A stretch of DNA of 49,065 nucleotides from CAZGCA01 sp964524145. Lineage in GTDB: Bacteria; Hydrogenedentota; CAZGCA01. The DNA lies in contig CAZGCA010000047.1 of NCBI GenBank assembly GCA_964524145.1, forward strand, positions 1 through 49,065, read 5' to 3'. The stretch's first letter is position 1. The number at the start of each line of letters is the position of its first letter. The notes under the pieces were generated by a model. That model made no database searches and was not told where the DNA came from. It saw nothing but the letters and a program-made list of their open reading frames with translations. The position numbers and the translations under genes are program-made. Below, piece by piece: positions 34,199-43,667 of the stretch.

Positions 34199-35305
34199 TC
34201 AGTCGAACGCCACACGCGGGTCGGGTACCGCGACCGGAACACCTCCCGCTTCGATGGACTGTTCCGACATCAAACCCGGCAACGTCCAGTCGAGCGCCGT
34301 GTACACGTCTACCGGCGGCGGCGTGCCGGTGCGCAACGATTCGATGAACGCGTGAACCTCGAAATAGTCGCACCCTTCATGCCCGGTCTTCATCGCTACA
34401 GCCTCGAGCTCACGCCACGGTTCCGGCAGGAACTCCTCCCCGAACTCCCATAACGAATGCCACGTGTTCGGTTCGCCGGAATGGTAGTCCGCGAACCACA
34501 CCAGATGATCGCCGCCCGGCATGCGCGCCGATTCGTAACACCCTTTGGTCCCCTGCAACGAGTAGTACGACATGCAATGCGGTCTGTGCGACACCAGGTC
34601 CTGACGTATCCGTACAAGCCGGCCGCGTTCAGTCTTGCACGACATCACCACGCTGTCTTCCAACCGGTTCCCCGGCATCGTGTGAACGCCCGAACCCAGA
34701 CAGGTTACGGACACGACCCGTTCGCCAAACCACGACAGGCACGGGCCGAGACTGTGGGTGCCGTACGTGACACCGTTACGGCCCAACTGCCATTCGAACC
34801 GCCATGTCGGCGCCCCATCGCGATCGTAGAAGTAATCGCGCGCATCGTGTATGTACTCGCCTTCCGCGTAATACATCTCGCCGAACAGGCCCGCCTTGAC
34901 AAGCTCTCTCACCAGACAGACAGGTTTCAGGAACACGTAGTTTTCCGCCATCATATATGTCGCGCTGCTTCGACGCACCGCACGCACGAGCTCCGCGCAC
35001 TGGTCGAGGTTCACCGCCGCCGTCACCTCCGACAGAACGTGTATATCACGGTCGAGCGCCGCCACGGCCTGCGGCACATGGAACGGCATCGGGCTCGCCA
35101 CGACAAGCATGTTTATCCCGGAATCCAACAGCGGTTCAAGTTCCATGAACCGCCGTTCCGGCTGTACCCCCAACGCATCGCCGCCGGCCGCGAGGTTGCG
35201 CTCGTCCGGATCCATCAACGCATGATTCTCGACCCCCTCGAAAGTCGCAAAATGCGCAAACGCCGCCGACCGGTTCGCTCCCGTAAACCCAACCTTCAAC
35301 TCCAT
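34199..35305 (-). CDS. Gfo/Idh/MocA-family oxidoreductase
   Basis: The 368-residue protein has an N-terminal Rossmann fold (VGFTGANRSAAFAHF, then SPMPFHVPQAVAALDRDIHV) and a C-terminal alpha/beta domain with YAEGEYIHD and GTHSLGPCLSWFG. These enzymes use NAD(P) to oxidise sugars, or for hydride-borrowing glycoside cleavage (GH109-like). The usual EKP motif after the third strand is replaced by SEVTAAV, so the substrate mode may differ. The ATG has GGGAGGTG upstream. It is divergent from the large ABC operon across 444 bp and encodes no signal peptide. Confidence 0.88.
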   Translation of the reverse strand: MELKVGFTGANRSAAFAHFATFEGVENHALMDPDERNLAAGGDALGVQPERRFMELEPLLDSGINMLVVASPMPFHVPQAVAALDRDIHVLSEVTAAVNLDQCAELVRAVRRSSATYMMAENYVFLKPVCLVRELVKAGLFGEMYYAEGEYIHDARDYFYDRDGAPTWRFEWQLGRNGVTYGTHSLGPCLSWFGERVVSVTCLGSGVHTMPGNRLEDSVVMSCKTERGRLVRIRQDLVSHRPHCMSYYSLQGTKGCYESARMPGGDHLVWFADYHSGEPNTWHSLWEFGEEFLPEPWRELEAVAMKTGHEGCDYFEVHAFIESLRTGTPPPVDVYTALDWTLPGLMSEQSIEAGGVPVAVPDPRVAFD

Positions 35306-35749
35306 CTACCCACCTCCCGTTCTCTCTTGCACGTGTTGATTCGCCCTGCCGTATGGATTCAGTGAAGTATTCTATCACCTCATGCCGCATTTCGGAAGGC
35401 TTCTTGTCTATATCGGAGCCGCACGCTGACAACCCCACAAATAGGCAAGAAAAGTTGAACAAAACAGCCCGGCTATGCGTAGTAGTAGTGACGAATGTGG
35501 CGACAGAGGGTACTGTGACGTACGTAACAGCAAGCGCAGGCTTCATTTATACATTTCCTGGATGTTTACGGGAATTTCATAAAGGACAACTAGATACAGG
35601 TCGGAATGTCGCCCCGCTCCTCGCATAACGTATTGGATTCTTCGACGCTCCCCCTTCCTCAAGACAACTACCTCCGGTTTGCTCCCGGCCGTTTGACGCC
35701 GCACAGCCGGATAGCGGATAATATATGAGTAGAGAAAGGCGGACGTTAC
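35306..35749 (+). other. Divergent intergenic region without a gene
   Basis: This 444 bp gap separates the Gfo/Idh/MocA gene from the ABC operon. I see the operon promoter at 35693-35722 and a locally AT-rich stretch (about 35420-35600). The short open frame in the middle has no SD or protein-like composition. No structured RNA is apparent. Confidence 0.5.
35693..35722 (+). promoter_or_regulatory. Promoter of the six-gene ABC operon
   Basis: TTGACG (35693-35698) and GATAAT (35717-35722) are spaced by 18 bp. The predicted start near 35729 leaves about 21 nt before the GTG start at 35750. Confidence 0.68.
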
Positions 35750-38740
35750 GTGCTCACGCGTGATAAGAAGATACGGCTCACCGGGTTCCAGACCATCGTC
35801 CTTATCTGGGTCGGGATCGCTCTGGTGGTGATCATCGGGCTCGTTTTCGGGCCCGAACGCGAACCGCCTCCCCCGACCTCCGAGGTCTCTTACGAACCGC
35901 GCAGCCCCGAGAGAGAGGACGACGATCTGCCTCCAATGGATATCGATTGGGGGACGGAACGCGACCGGAAGCCCGCTGCTGGACGCTCGAAACCCGCGAA
36001 AGACTCGGTGCGGCTAGTCGGCATGGTAATCGACGCCGATACCGACGAGCCCGTCGCCGGCGCCCAGCTGACGGCACGTCGCCAGGTGTCCCCGGCAGAA
36101 CTTGAGGCGTTTCGCCAGGGCGGCTCGGTCTCGGACCGTCTTGACGTCCGCAAGAACAGCAGAACCACCAAGCAGGGGAAGTTCGTGATATCGGGACTCG
36201 TACCCGGCACGTATGTAGTGGACGTCCGCGCCTATCGATACATGCCCAAGTCCGAGATGGCTACAATCGAGGAGGGCGCGAAAGAGACCACGATCACGAT
36301 CATGCTGTCGCACGGGTCGTCTATCGCCGGCCGTATCAGAGAAGAGGGCACCAACCAGCCGGCACGGGGCGTCTACGTCTATGCGAGCGTGCCAGGATCG
36401 AGCCGATCCGGCGTGTACTCCGACGCAGACGGCGAATACATATTGGGCGGTCTGAAGGCCGGCGACCATATCGTCCGGATCGAAACGCGCGACACGGACT
36501 ACAGGATACTTCCGGGGGCCCAGGAACGGGACGTTCGATTGGCCGCCCTTGCGGAAGATCTCGGCCAGCCTGTCGAACGGACCGTCTCGCGCGACGCGTC
36601 CCGGGGAGGACGCGAACAGCTGGTTACCGTCGGCGAGAACGAAGACGTCCGCGGGGTGGATTTCCTGGTCGGCATCGCGGGCCAGGTCTGGGGGTACGCG
36701 CTCGACCCCGAACGGAAACCGATCAAAGGTGTCACCGTATTCTTGTGCACCTCGGCGAGCCCTGTATCTCAGCTTATCGACATGGCTCTCGAGGCGCGCG
36801 AGCCCCGAGGAGACGCCACCGACAGCGACGGGCTCTACATCATCCGCAGCGTCGAGCTGAACCAACAGTGGCAGGTGTTCGCCATGGAGAACGACTGGTC
36901 GCCGCAGATTAGCGAACCCTTCTTCCTCAGCCCGACACAACGGGCCGTCCGGGTCGACATATTCCTCACGCGCGGCTCGAACGTATACGGCCGCGTAGTC
37001 GATACGGCGCGCCAGCCGGTGTCGGGCGCTGAGCTCGCCTGCATCCCGAAATACTCGAAGTTTCTCAGTCCGCTGGACGCGCCGGCTGCGGTCCGCCAAG
37101 AGCACTCCGACAATGAGGGCAACTTCGAGATCACCAGTCTGCCGGCGGGCGAATACCAGATTCTGGCTATGAAACAAGGCTACAAGATAGCGTTTCGCGG
37201 CGAACCGATCTATCCCGACGGCTACCACGATATCACCGGTATCGAGATAATGCTGACACGCGTCGGGGAAGGTTTCGGCGAGTACACCATCTATGGTAGG
37301 ATCTACGATTCGCGCGATCAGCCGATACCCGAGGCCAATGTAGCGCTCACGTCGGTCAGCGCGGGCGAGCTGGCCGTCTCCGCCAGAGAGCAGAAGAGCG
37401 ACAACTACGGACGGTTCCGGTTCGAGAACGCCGAGCTGGGCATCTATTCGCTTATCGTTAACAAGAAAGGGTATGTCGAGAAGGTGGTGACGGATGTGAG
37501 GTTGAACGAGCCGACGGACGTCTACCTCGAACGCCAGAACGCTATCTCCGGCGTCGTGCTTGTTCGCGAAACCGGCGCACCGCCGCCCCGCTACCAGGTG
37601 CGTCTGATCCCCGCTGCGAGCCGGCGGTCCGACATCATGGACACGTTCCGAATGTTCGACTGGCGTTCGTTCAGCGACCCGGAAGGCAAGTTCAGGATCA
37701 ACGCCTCAGGGCACGGCGACTTCATTGTAGAAGCGCGTGCAACCAAGCTTACACCCGGGAAAGTGAGCGTCCACGTGCCGGAGGATCGTGATGTTGACGG
37801 CGTACGCGTCTACGTGTCGTCGCGCGGCGGCCGAATACGCGGCAAGACAGTTGACGCTACCGGGTTGGCCGTTCCGGGCGCAATTGTCGAGATAAGCCAG
37901 ATGGACGAGATCGCGTTGGCACAATTCATTCCAAGAGGTCTGCCGGGATTCCGGCCATCGCAGCAGAGCGATGAAGAAGGCAAGTTCGAGTTTGACGCGC
38001 TCGCGACAGGCGATTACTTTCTCGGCGCAAAGTACAAAGGCTATGCGGACGCGCGCGTTGGCCCTATCAGCGTGTCCGAAGGCCGGACAGTTTCGAACAT
38101 TACCATCGTCTTGACACAAGGCGGCCGGCTGACAGGGTTCGTGCCCGGCGACGACGGGCGCCCGCTCGAAGGCGCTGTCGTAACGATCGCCGGCGGGCCC
38201 AACTACTCTGCCTTCACGACAAGCGGCCGCGGCGGCGAGTACACGTTCGAGTCTCTGCCGCCGGGCGAATACTTGATCTCTGCCATATCGCTCGACATCG
38301 AGAACCTGGCCGGACTCTTCGCGCCCAAACACGGCATGGTCGTGATACGGGAAGGTGAAACTACCGTCTACAACTTCGAGACCACCGTGGGCACGAGCAT
38401 TGCCGGCGCTATTGACGGCGTGCCGGGCTTCCCGAGCATAAACTATGTTGTGCTCCGCATGCCCGGCAGCCAGTCGGTGACAGGTGTTGACTTGCGCAAC
38501 CCGGCAAGCTGGTTTACGGAAGGATCGATGGCGGCGAACTTTATTGTCGGCGCATCGCCGATAGGCAGCGACGGCACGTTTAACATACCAAACGTTCCGG
38601 ACGGCAACTACACGCTCGAAGTCGTCTCGATGTCGCTCGCGGACCTCGTGGGCGGCGGCGGCCAGTCGCTGCACGAGCAGGACGTCCAGATTGCCGCTGA
38701 TACGCCGCTGAACCTCGACATAGACGTGGGAGGGTTATGA
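35750..38740 (+). CDS. Membrane-anchored protein with about nine carboxypeptidase-regulatory-like modules
   Basis: The 996-residue protein has a short cytoplasmic start, one transmembrane helix (about 14-34, TIVLIWVGIALVVIIGLVFG) and a Pro/Arg/Asp-rich stalk. About nine beta-sandwich modules of the carboxypeptidase-regulatory/CnaB-like type follow. Each shows D-x-x-G-x-F/Y and L-x-x-G-x-Y marks (KFVISGLVPGTYVV, YSDADGEYILGGLKAG, NEGNFEITSLPAGEYQIL, SDEEGKFEFDALATGDYF, GGEYTFESLPPGEYLI). It should project into the periplasm or beyond. No enzyme motif is seen, so a binding or scaffolding role is inferred. The start is a GTG with AAAGGCGG upstream. Its stop overlaps the next gene by 4 bp (ATGA), tying it to the ABC transporter genes. 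The module type matches the C-terminal part of the sigma factor at 15000-18164. Confidence 0.8.
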   Translation: MLTRDKKIRLTGFQTIVLIWVGIALVVIIGLVFGPEREPPPPTSEVSYEPRSPEREDDDLPPMDIDWGTERDRKPAAGRSKPAKDSVRLVGMVIDADTDEPVAGAQLTARRQVSPAELEAFRQGGSVSDRLDVRKNSRTTKQGKFVISGLVPGTYVVDVRAYRYMPKSEMATIEEGAKETTITIMLSHGSSIAGRIREEGTNQPARGVYVYASVPGSSRSGVYSDADGEYILGGLKAGDHIVRIETRDTDYRILPGAQERDVRLAALAEDLGQPVERTVSRDASRGGREQLVTVGENEDVRGVDFLVGIAGQVWGYALDPERKPIKGVTVFLCTSASPVSQLIDMALEAREPRGDATDSDGLYIIRSVELNQQWQVFAMENDWSPQISEPFFLSPTQRAVRVDIFLTRGSNVYGRVVDTARQPVSGAELACIPKYSKFLSPLDAPAAVRQEHSDNEGNFEITSLPAGEYQILAMKQGYKIAFRGEPIYPDGYHDITGIEIMLTRVGEGFGEYTIYGRIYDSRDQPIPEANVALTSVSAGELAVSAREQKSDNYGRFRFENAELGIYSLIVNKKGYVEKVVTDVRLNEPTDVYLERQNAISGVVLVRETGAPPPRYQVRLIPAASRRSDIMDTFRMFDWRSFSDPEGKFRINASGHGDFIVEARATKLTPGKVSVHVPEDRDVDGVRVYVSSRGGRIRGKTVDATGLAVPGAIVEISQMDEIALAQFIPRGLPGFRPSQQSDEEGKFEFDALATGDYFLGAKYKGYADARVGPISVSEGRTVSNITIVLTQGGRLTGFVPGDDGRPLEGAVVTIAGGPNYSAFTTSGRGGEYTFESLPPGEYLISAISLDIENLAGLFAPKHGMVVIREGETTVYNFETTVGTSIAGAIDGVPGFPSINYVVLRMPGSQSVTGVDLRNPASWFTEGSMAANFIVGASPIGSDGTFNIPNVPDGNYTLEVVSMSLADLVGGGGQSLHEQDVQIAADTPLNLDIDVGGL

Positions 38741-39675
38741 GCAAGCCTCCGGCTATTGACGTATCCAACCTGACCGTGCGGTACGGCTCGAATGTTGCCC
38801 TGAACGACGTTTCGATCACTGTTCCGGGCGGCACAATCGGCCTGTTGGGACCCAACGGCGCCGGCAAAACCACTCTTCTCAAAACGCTGCTCGGGTTCCT
38901 CACGCCGGACGCGGGCAACGTCCGTCTGCTCGGATTCGAGCTGCCCGAGGAAGCGCTCGCAGCCCGCCAACGGCTCGGTTACATGCCCGAGACGGACATC
39001 GTCAGCCCGAAGATAAGCGCGGTCTCGTTTCTGTCGTACTGCGGTACACTGTGCGGTTTGCCGCAGAAGGACGCGATGCAGCGCGCTCACGAGGTGCTCA
39101 ACTATGTCGGGTTGGACGACAACCGGTACCGCAAGATGGAGACGTACTCGATGGGCATGCGCCAGCGGGCGAAGTTCGGCCAGGCGCTCGTCCACGACCC
39201 GCAGATTCTGCTGCTCGACGAACCCACCAACGGGCTCGATCCCGTCGGCCGCAAAGAGATGCTCGACCTTATCAAGGAGATCGCTTCGAGCCGCGGTGTC
39301 GCGGTCGTGCTGTCGTCGCACCTGCTGCCGGACGTCGAGTACGTCTGCGATCACGTTATCGTCATACACAAAGGCGACGTGGTCCGCCAGGGCAGCATCG
39401 AGGAGCTGACTGCGCTCCACGAAGGGCTGTTCGAGATACGGATCAAGGGCGACCGGGACCGATACATCACGGCGCTCGAAACGCGCGGCTGCCGCTGCCG
39501 AAACTCCCACGACGGGTCTATCATGGTAGTCAAGCCGAAGAATGTCGACAAACGCGACCTGTTCCGGGAAGCAACCAGGAATGATGCCCAGGTCCGCCAC
39601 ATTGTACCGGTCAGGGCGCGTCTGGAAGAAGTGTTTATCGAGGCCATACGCGAGAACTCACATGCCCATATATGA
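38737..39675 (+). CDS. ABC-2-type transporter ATPase (first)
   Basis: The 312-residue ATPase has Walker A GPNGAGKT (38-45), a non-canonical signature YSMGMRQR common in ABC-2 exporters, Walker B ILLLDEP with TNGLDP, and an H-loop in SSHLL. A C-terminal extension of about 90 residues follows the nucleotide-binding domain. It starts inside the stop of the modular protein (ATGA), and its end overlaps the permease start by 14 bp. It should power the following permease. Confidence 0.93.
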   Translation: MSKPPAIDVSNLTVRYGSNVALNDVSITVPGGTIGLLGPNGAGKTTLLKTLLGFLTPDAGNVRLLGFELPEEALAARQRLGYMPETDIVSPKISAVSFLSYCGTLCGLPQKDAMQRAHEVLNYVGLDDNRYRKMETYSMGMRQRAKFGQALVHDPQILLLDEPTNGLDPVGRKEMLDLIKEIASSRGVAVVLSSHLLPDVEYVCDHVIVIHKGDVVRQGSIEELTALHEGLFEIRIKGDRDRYITALETRGCRCRNSHDGSIMVVKPKNVDKRDLFREATRNDAQVRHIVPVRARLEEVFIEAIRENSHAHI

Positions 39676-40534
39676 GCAGACATATCGCGCCTGGGAGGGG
39701 CGGACCGTCCCGAGACACCGATGGTTGACCATCGTGAAGCAGGAGTTCGCCGTGCTCCTGGCCCAACGCCAGTTTATCATTCTTTACCTGATGTCGTTCC
39801 TCCAGGTGTTCATACGCATAATGCAGGTTGTTGCCGTCGACACGCTCGCAACCAGCAAGCGCCCCGAGATCATGATGGTCGTGCAGCAGATCAAGGGCAT
39901 GAAGATCGAACCTCAGATGTTCTTCGATTTCATCCGGATGCAAAGCGTCTTCGTGGTCATGATGGCCCTGTTCGCAGGCGCGGGCATGATCTGCAACGAC
40001 GTCAGGAACAACCTGTGGGAGGTCTACTTTGCGAAACCGCTCACGCGGCGGGATTACATACTCGGGAAGTTCTCTGCGTTGTGCTTCATCACCTTGTCGT
40101 TCACGGCGGTTCCGGCAGTCTTCCTTTACGTGCTCCACTTTATTCTCGCGCCAAACAAGGCATGGATCACGGAGTTATACTGGATACCGATCTCGAGCGT
40201 GATCTTCTCGCTCCTTGTCGTGGTGCCGACGATGCTGCTGGTGCTCTGCTGTTCGTCGCTATTCCGGAGCATGCGTTTCGTATCGCTCGCCGTGCTTATA
40301 GTCCTGATGGGCAACTCGGGCATGGCTGCGATCCTGGCTGACGTGCTCGAGAACAGAATGTACTACTCCGTCTCGATACCGATGGCGATCAACCGGCTGG
40401 GTACAAGTCTCTTCCGGCTCCGTCCATTCTTTACGATGAACCCACTCGCCGCGACGGTGATGGTCCTGATCGTCTCGGCCATCTGTCTCGCAATCCTATG
40501 GCGCAGGATTCGTGTTGTGGAGATCGCCTCGTGA
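39662..40534 (+). CDS. ABC-2-type transporter permease (first)
   Basis: The 290-residue membrane protein has about six predicted helices. The N-terminus MPIYEQTYRAWEGR resembles ABC-2 permeases of the NosY/YhaP-like group, and YFAKPLTRRDYILGK is the typical cytoplasmic loop after helix 2. The ATG at 39662 lies inside the ATPase gene (14 bp overlap). Its stop shares GTGA with the next gene. Substrate unknown. Confidence 0.88.
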   Translation: MPIYEQTYRAWEGRTVPRHRWLTIVKQEFAVLLAQRQFIILYLMSFLQVFIRIMQVVAVDTLATSKRPEIMMVVQQIKGMKIEPQMFFDFIRMQSVFVVMMALFAGAGMICNDVRNNLWEVYFAKPLTRRDYILGKFSALCFITLSFTAVPAVFLYVLHFILAPNKAWITELYWIPISSVIFSLLVVVPTMLLVLCCSSLFRSMRFVSLAVLIVLMGNSGMAAILADVLENRMYYSVSIPMAINRLGTSLFRLRPFFTMNPLAATVMVLIVSAICLAILWRRIRVVEIAS

Positions 40535-41454
40535 ACGCCACTCTGGTTGCGACCAACCTTTCGAAATGGTTCGGCGAAGTCGTTGCCGTCAACAAGCTCG
40601 AGGTCGAGATCGGTACCGGCGTTACGGGGCTGCTCGGGCCGAACGGCGCCGGCAAATCCACGTTTATCAAGTTGGCAACGGGCCTGCTCAGACCGAGCCA
40701 GGGCTCCATTATGCTCATGGGGAAGCGTGTCTGGAACAACTATCCTGTGCTCTCGAAGGTCGGGTACTGCCCTGAAGCGGACAAGCTGTACGACGACATG
40801 ACCGGGTTCGAATTCGTGTCCTGGATGGCCCGGTACTCGGGGCTCGGCCGGCGCGCGGTGAAACCTGCCGCCGAGAAAGCCATCGAGCTCCTGAGCATGA
40901 CCCACAGGATGCACGACCGCATCCCGACGTACAGCCGCGGCATGCGCCAGCGCATCAAGCTCGCCCAGGCTATCGTACACGACCCGCAGGTCATCTTTCT
41001 CGACGAGCCGATGGCAGGGCTCGACCCGGAAGGGCGCGAGGACATGTTCTCGCTGATTCGCGAGATGGGGGAGCAGGGCCGGACGGTGATCGTATCGAGC
41101 CATATCCTCTACGAGATCGAGCGCGTAACCAACAACGTGATTCTGCTCAACCGCGGGTGCGTTCTAGCGCGCGGCAACGTCCACGACATACGGGAGCTTA
41201 TCGATGAGCATCCCCACACAATTTCGATTCACTGCAACGCGCCGCGACTTGTTGCATCCCATTTCGTAAGCCAGGACGATGTCCTCAGCGTCGAGTTTGA
41301 ATCGGAGGACGGAGGTGTCACCATCCAGACACGACGGCCCAACAAGTTTTACCCGCAGCTCGCCGAACTGATAACGAGCGGCAGGATAGATATACAACGT
41401 ATCGAGTGTCCTGACGATAACCTGCAATCGGTATTCGAGTATCTGGTGAAATGA
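40531..41454 (+). CDS. ABC-2-type transporter ATPase (second)
   Basis: The 307-residue ATPase has Walker A GPNGAGKS (36-43), signature YSRGMRQR, Walker B VIFLDEP with MAGLDP, and H-loop SSHIL. The start is a GTG overlapping the preceding stop (GTGA), which excludes the longer frame. It differs clearly from the first ATPase, so two distinct half-transporters or a heterodimeric NBD pair are encoded. It ends in ATGA with the second permease. Confidence 0.93.
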   Translation: MNATLVATNLSKWFGEVVAVNKLEVEIGTGVTGLLGPNGAGKSTFIKLATGLLRPSQGSIMLMGKRVWNNYPVLSKVGYCPEADKLYDDMTGFEFVSWMARYSGLGRRAVKPAAEKAIELLSMTHRMHDRIPTYSRGMRQRIKLAQAIVHDPQVIFLDEPMAGLDPEGREDMFSLIREMGEQGRTVIVSSHILYEIERVTNNVILLNRGCVLARGNVHDIRELIDEHPHTISIHCNAPRLVASHFVSQDDVLSVEFESEDGGVTIQTRRPNKFYPQLAELITSGRIDIQRIECPDDNLQSVFEYLVK

Positions 41455-42323
41455 TGGAAGCGGCATCAGCAACCAAGGCAACGGCTGCCCGCACAGCGCC
41501 CGGATACCTGACCAGCCTGCGGACCTCGTTTGCACTGACATCTCTGCTCATACTCCGGCGGCGACGCACGATCCTGGCCGGGGTGCTCACGCTCTTTCCC
41601 GTGATCATACCCCTTGCAGTCGTGTTCCTGCTCGAGGAGACCGCCACATTCACCGGCGCGAAACTCTTCGAACGACTCATCGAGTATCTGTATATCGGCA
41701 TTCTCACGCCGCTGCTGGCACTCTTCTTCGGTGCAACACTGCTCAGCGAAGATATTGAAGGCGAAACCATACCGTTCCTGCTCAGCAGGCCGATCCACCG
41801 CTCGGCACTCCTTCTTGGCCGGTTCCTGTCGTACATCGCCATTGCGACGGCGCTCATCCTGCCGGCGGTCGCTCTCACGTTTGCCGGCTGCGTTGCCGCG
41901 GGCGGTCTCGAGACCACGGCGGCCAACCTCAGAACGTTCGGACACTACTGTCTCGTGCTGTTGCCGGAGCTCGCCGCATACGGCGCGTTTGCCATCTTCA
42001 TGGGTGCTCAGACCAAACGGCCCGTCATCTACGGCGCCATATTCGTATTCGGCTGGCAGTGGGTAGCCGTACAAGTGCCGGGACTTGTTGATTTCCTCAC
42101 TATCCAGAAGTACGTCACGTCGCTCCTGCCATACATGCCGTTCCAGAAACTGATCCCCGGAACGATCCCTGTCCAGGCTGACGCGGTCAGAGACGTCTAC
42201 GCAGTCAGTGCCGGTTTCGCCCTCGTTGCATTGGCAATCATCACACTCATCTTTCTCATCGCGACGGTCGTGGTGCTCAGGATCAAGCAGTACTCAACCG
42301 GCAAAGTTCTCGCAGCGGGCTAG
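41451..42323 (+). CDS. ABC-2-type transporter permease (second)
   Basis: The 290-residue membrane protein has about six predicted helices. FFGATLLSEDIEGETIPFLLSRPI, in two parts, is the ABC-2 loop motif, followed by RSALLLGRFLSYIAI. It starts in a 4 bp ATGA overlap with the second ATPase. It probably pairs with that ATPase, or forms a heteromer with the first permease. The next gene begins 4 bp after its stop. Confidence 0.9.
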   Translation: MMEAASATKATAARTAPGYLTSLRTSFALTSLLILRRRRTILAGVLTLFPVIIPLAVVFLLEETATFTGAKLFERLIEYLYIGILTPLLALFFGATLLSEDIEGETIPFLLSRPIHRSALLLGRFLSYIAIATALILPAVALTFAGCVAAGGLETTAANLRTFGHYCLVLLPELAAYGAFAIFMGAQTKRPVIYGAIFVFGWQWVAVQVPGLVDFLTIQKYVTSLLPYMPFQKLIPGTIPVQADAVRDVYAVSAGFALVALAIITLIFLIATVVVLRIKQYSTGKVLAAG

Positions 42324-42327
42324 GATC

Positions 42328-43629
42328 GTGGGACGTTTCAGCAACGAGCGATTTGTCATCGGCGTACTGGCGTGCCTGTTTGTCGCCGCTACAGTGCTCG
42401 TCGTGGTCGCGCTCGTCACACGCACCGGCAGAATGCCGTTACTGCCGCCCGAACCGCCGGAACTCACCGCGAAACGCAGAAACCCCGAGAACGCGTTCTT
42501 CGCGCTCCAGAAACTCGCCGAGTCCTTTCCGCCGGTTCCCAAGGCCCCACCACCAACGTCCGTCGCGGATCTTGACCGCAAACCCGGCCCAATCGGCCAG
42601 CTCATCGGGACCACTCTCCCGGATGATGCGCCGGAAGTCATCGCGTATCTCGAGACATGCCGCCCCAAGATTGACAAGTTGCGCGAGATCATCCGGCGCG
42701 ACATCTTTATGCTGCCGAAGATTGAAGAGCCTGAAGATTGGTACCATATGCGTAGGCTAAACCTTAACGTGTTATGGCCGGGTAACCTGATGCAGGCAAC
42801 CGGCGTCTATCTCGAGAATCAACGGGAATATCGAACCGGGGCGGAGATGTATCTCGACATGGTTCTCTTTGGACAGCGGGTCCGGGCAGATGGGCTGTAT
42901 TACGGAACAGAGGTCGAGCGAGGCGGATTGATGCGGTTGCGCCTCATGGCCTGGCAAACCAAAGATACAGACCTTCTCGGCGAGACAACTGCCGACCTTG
43001 CGAAACTTGAGACCGGTGAACCGGCTGTCCTGCCGACTGTCGAGTATACCGTGCGGATGCGCTTTGACGCACCACGATCGGGACGCAACCGACGGAGAGG
43101 CGGGCTCGGGGATGCCGTTATTGAAGTGACAACGGCATTTGAGTTACGAAGGGCGCGGAAGGAGTTGCGCAAAGTGTTGCCGTCCATTCTCGAGAACGTT
43201 GACAAACCCTATCTCGACGCAAATAAGGTCTTCCAGGGTCATGATGACCTCTCGTGGTATGCCATCGCCACGATACGATCAGCGCAGAATGCGCTCAATG
43301 ATGCAACGATCATCCGTGCCGATATCCGGGCGACACAGGCCGAGCTCGCCATTCGCCGATACCAGATTGCGACCGGCATGCTGCCCGATTCTCTCGAAGC
43401 CCTTGTACCGGACTACTTGCCCGAAGTGCCGATCGACCCCTTCTCGGAACAACCGTTGCTGTACAAGCTCGAAGACGACGGCTACCGTCTCTACTCGGTT
43501 TATGAAGACGGCCGCGACGGTGGCGGTGTCTTGGACGCTTCCGATACCGGCAAGAGCCGCCGTCTGTACAAACATCTATCACCCGACCTCGTATTCCACC
43601 GACCCGAAAGCGTCAAGCCCACCGGCTAA
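42328..43629 (+). CDS. Membrane-anchored protein with pseudopilin-like C-terminus, unknown
   Basis: The 433-residue protein has one N-terminal transmembrane helix (about 10-30, FVIGVLACLFVAATVLVVVAL) and a large helical, presumably periplasmic domain. The C-terminal 85 residues read ELAIRRYQIATGMLPDSLEA, then VPDYLPEVPIDPFSEQPLLY, YRLYSVYEDGRDGGG. This resembles the end of major pseudopilins, where a D-G-x-x-G-G loop binds calcium, but no prepilin peptidase site is seen. The start is a GTG 4 bp after the permease stop with AGGAT upstream. As the last gene of the coupled operon it is likely a periplasmic subunit of the transporter. I do not recognise a characterised family. Confidence 0.75.
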   Translation: MGRFSNERFVIGVLACLFVAATVLVVVALVTRTGRMPLLPPEPPELTAKRRNPENAFFALQKLAESFPPVPKAPPPTSVADLDRKPGPIGQLIGTTLPDDAPEVIAYLETCRPKIDKLREIIRRDIFMLPKIEEPEDWYHMRRLNLNVLWPGNLMQATGVYLENQREYRTGAEMYLDMVLFGQRVRADGLYYGTEVERGGLMRLRLMAWQTKDTDLLGETTADLAKLETGEPAVLPTVEYTVRMRFDAPRSGRNRRRGGLGDAVIEVTTAFELRRARKELRKVLPSILENVDKPYLDANKVFQGHDDLSWYAIATIRSAQNALNDATIIRADIRATQAELAIRRYQIATGMLPDSLEALVPDYLPEVPIDPFSEQPLLYKLEDDGYRLYSVYEDGRDGGGVLDASDTGKSRRLYKHLSPDLVFHRPESVKPTG

Positions 43630-43667
43630 TCCGAAGCTTCTACAGAGCGTGGCCTCCCGTCATGATC

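Noticed and set aside
35353..35628. Small open frame in the divergent gap before the ABC operon
   Set aside because: No SD, no protein-like composition, and it lies in an AT-rich regulatory region.
36014..39600. Several minus-strand open frames opposite the modular protein and first ATPase
   Set aside because: Shadows of the coupled operon; composition is atypical and no start signals are seen.
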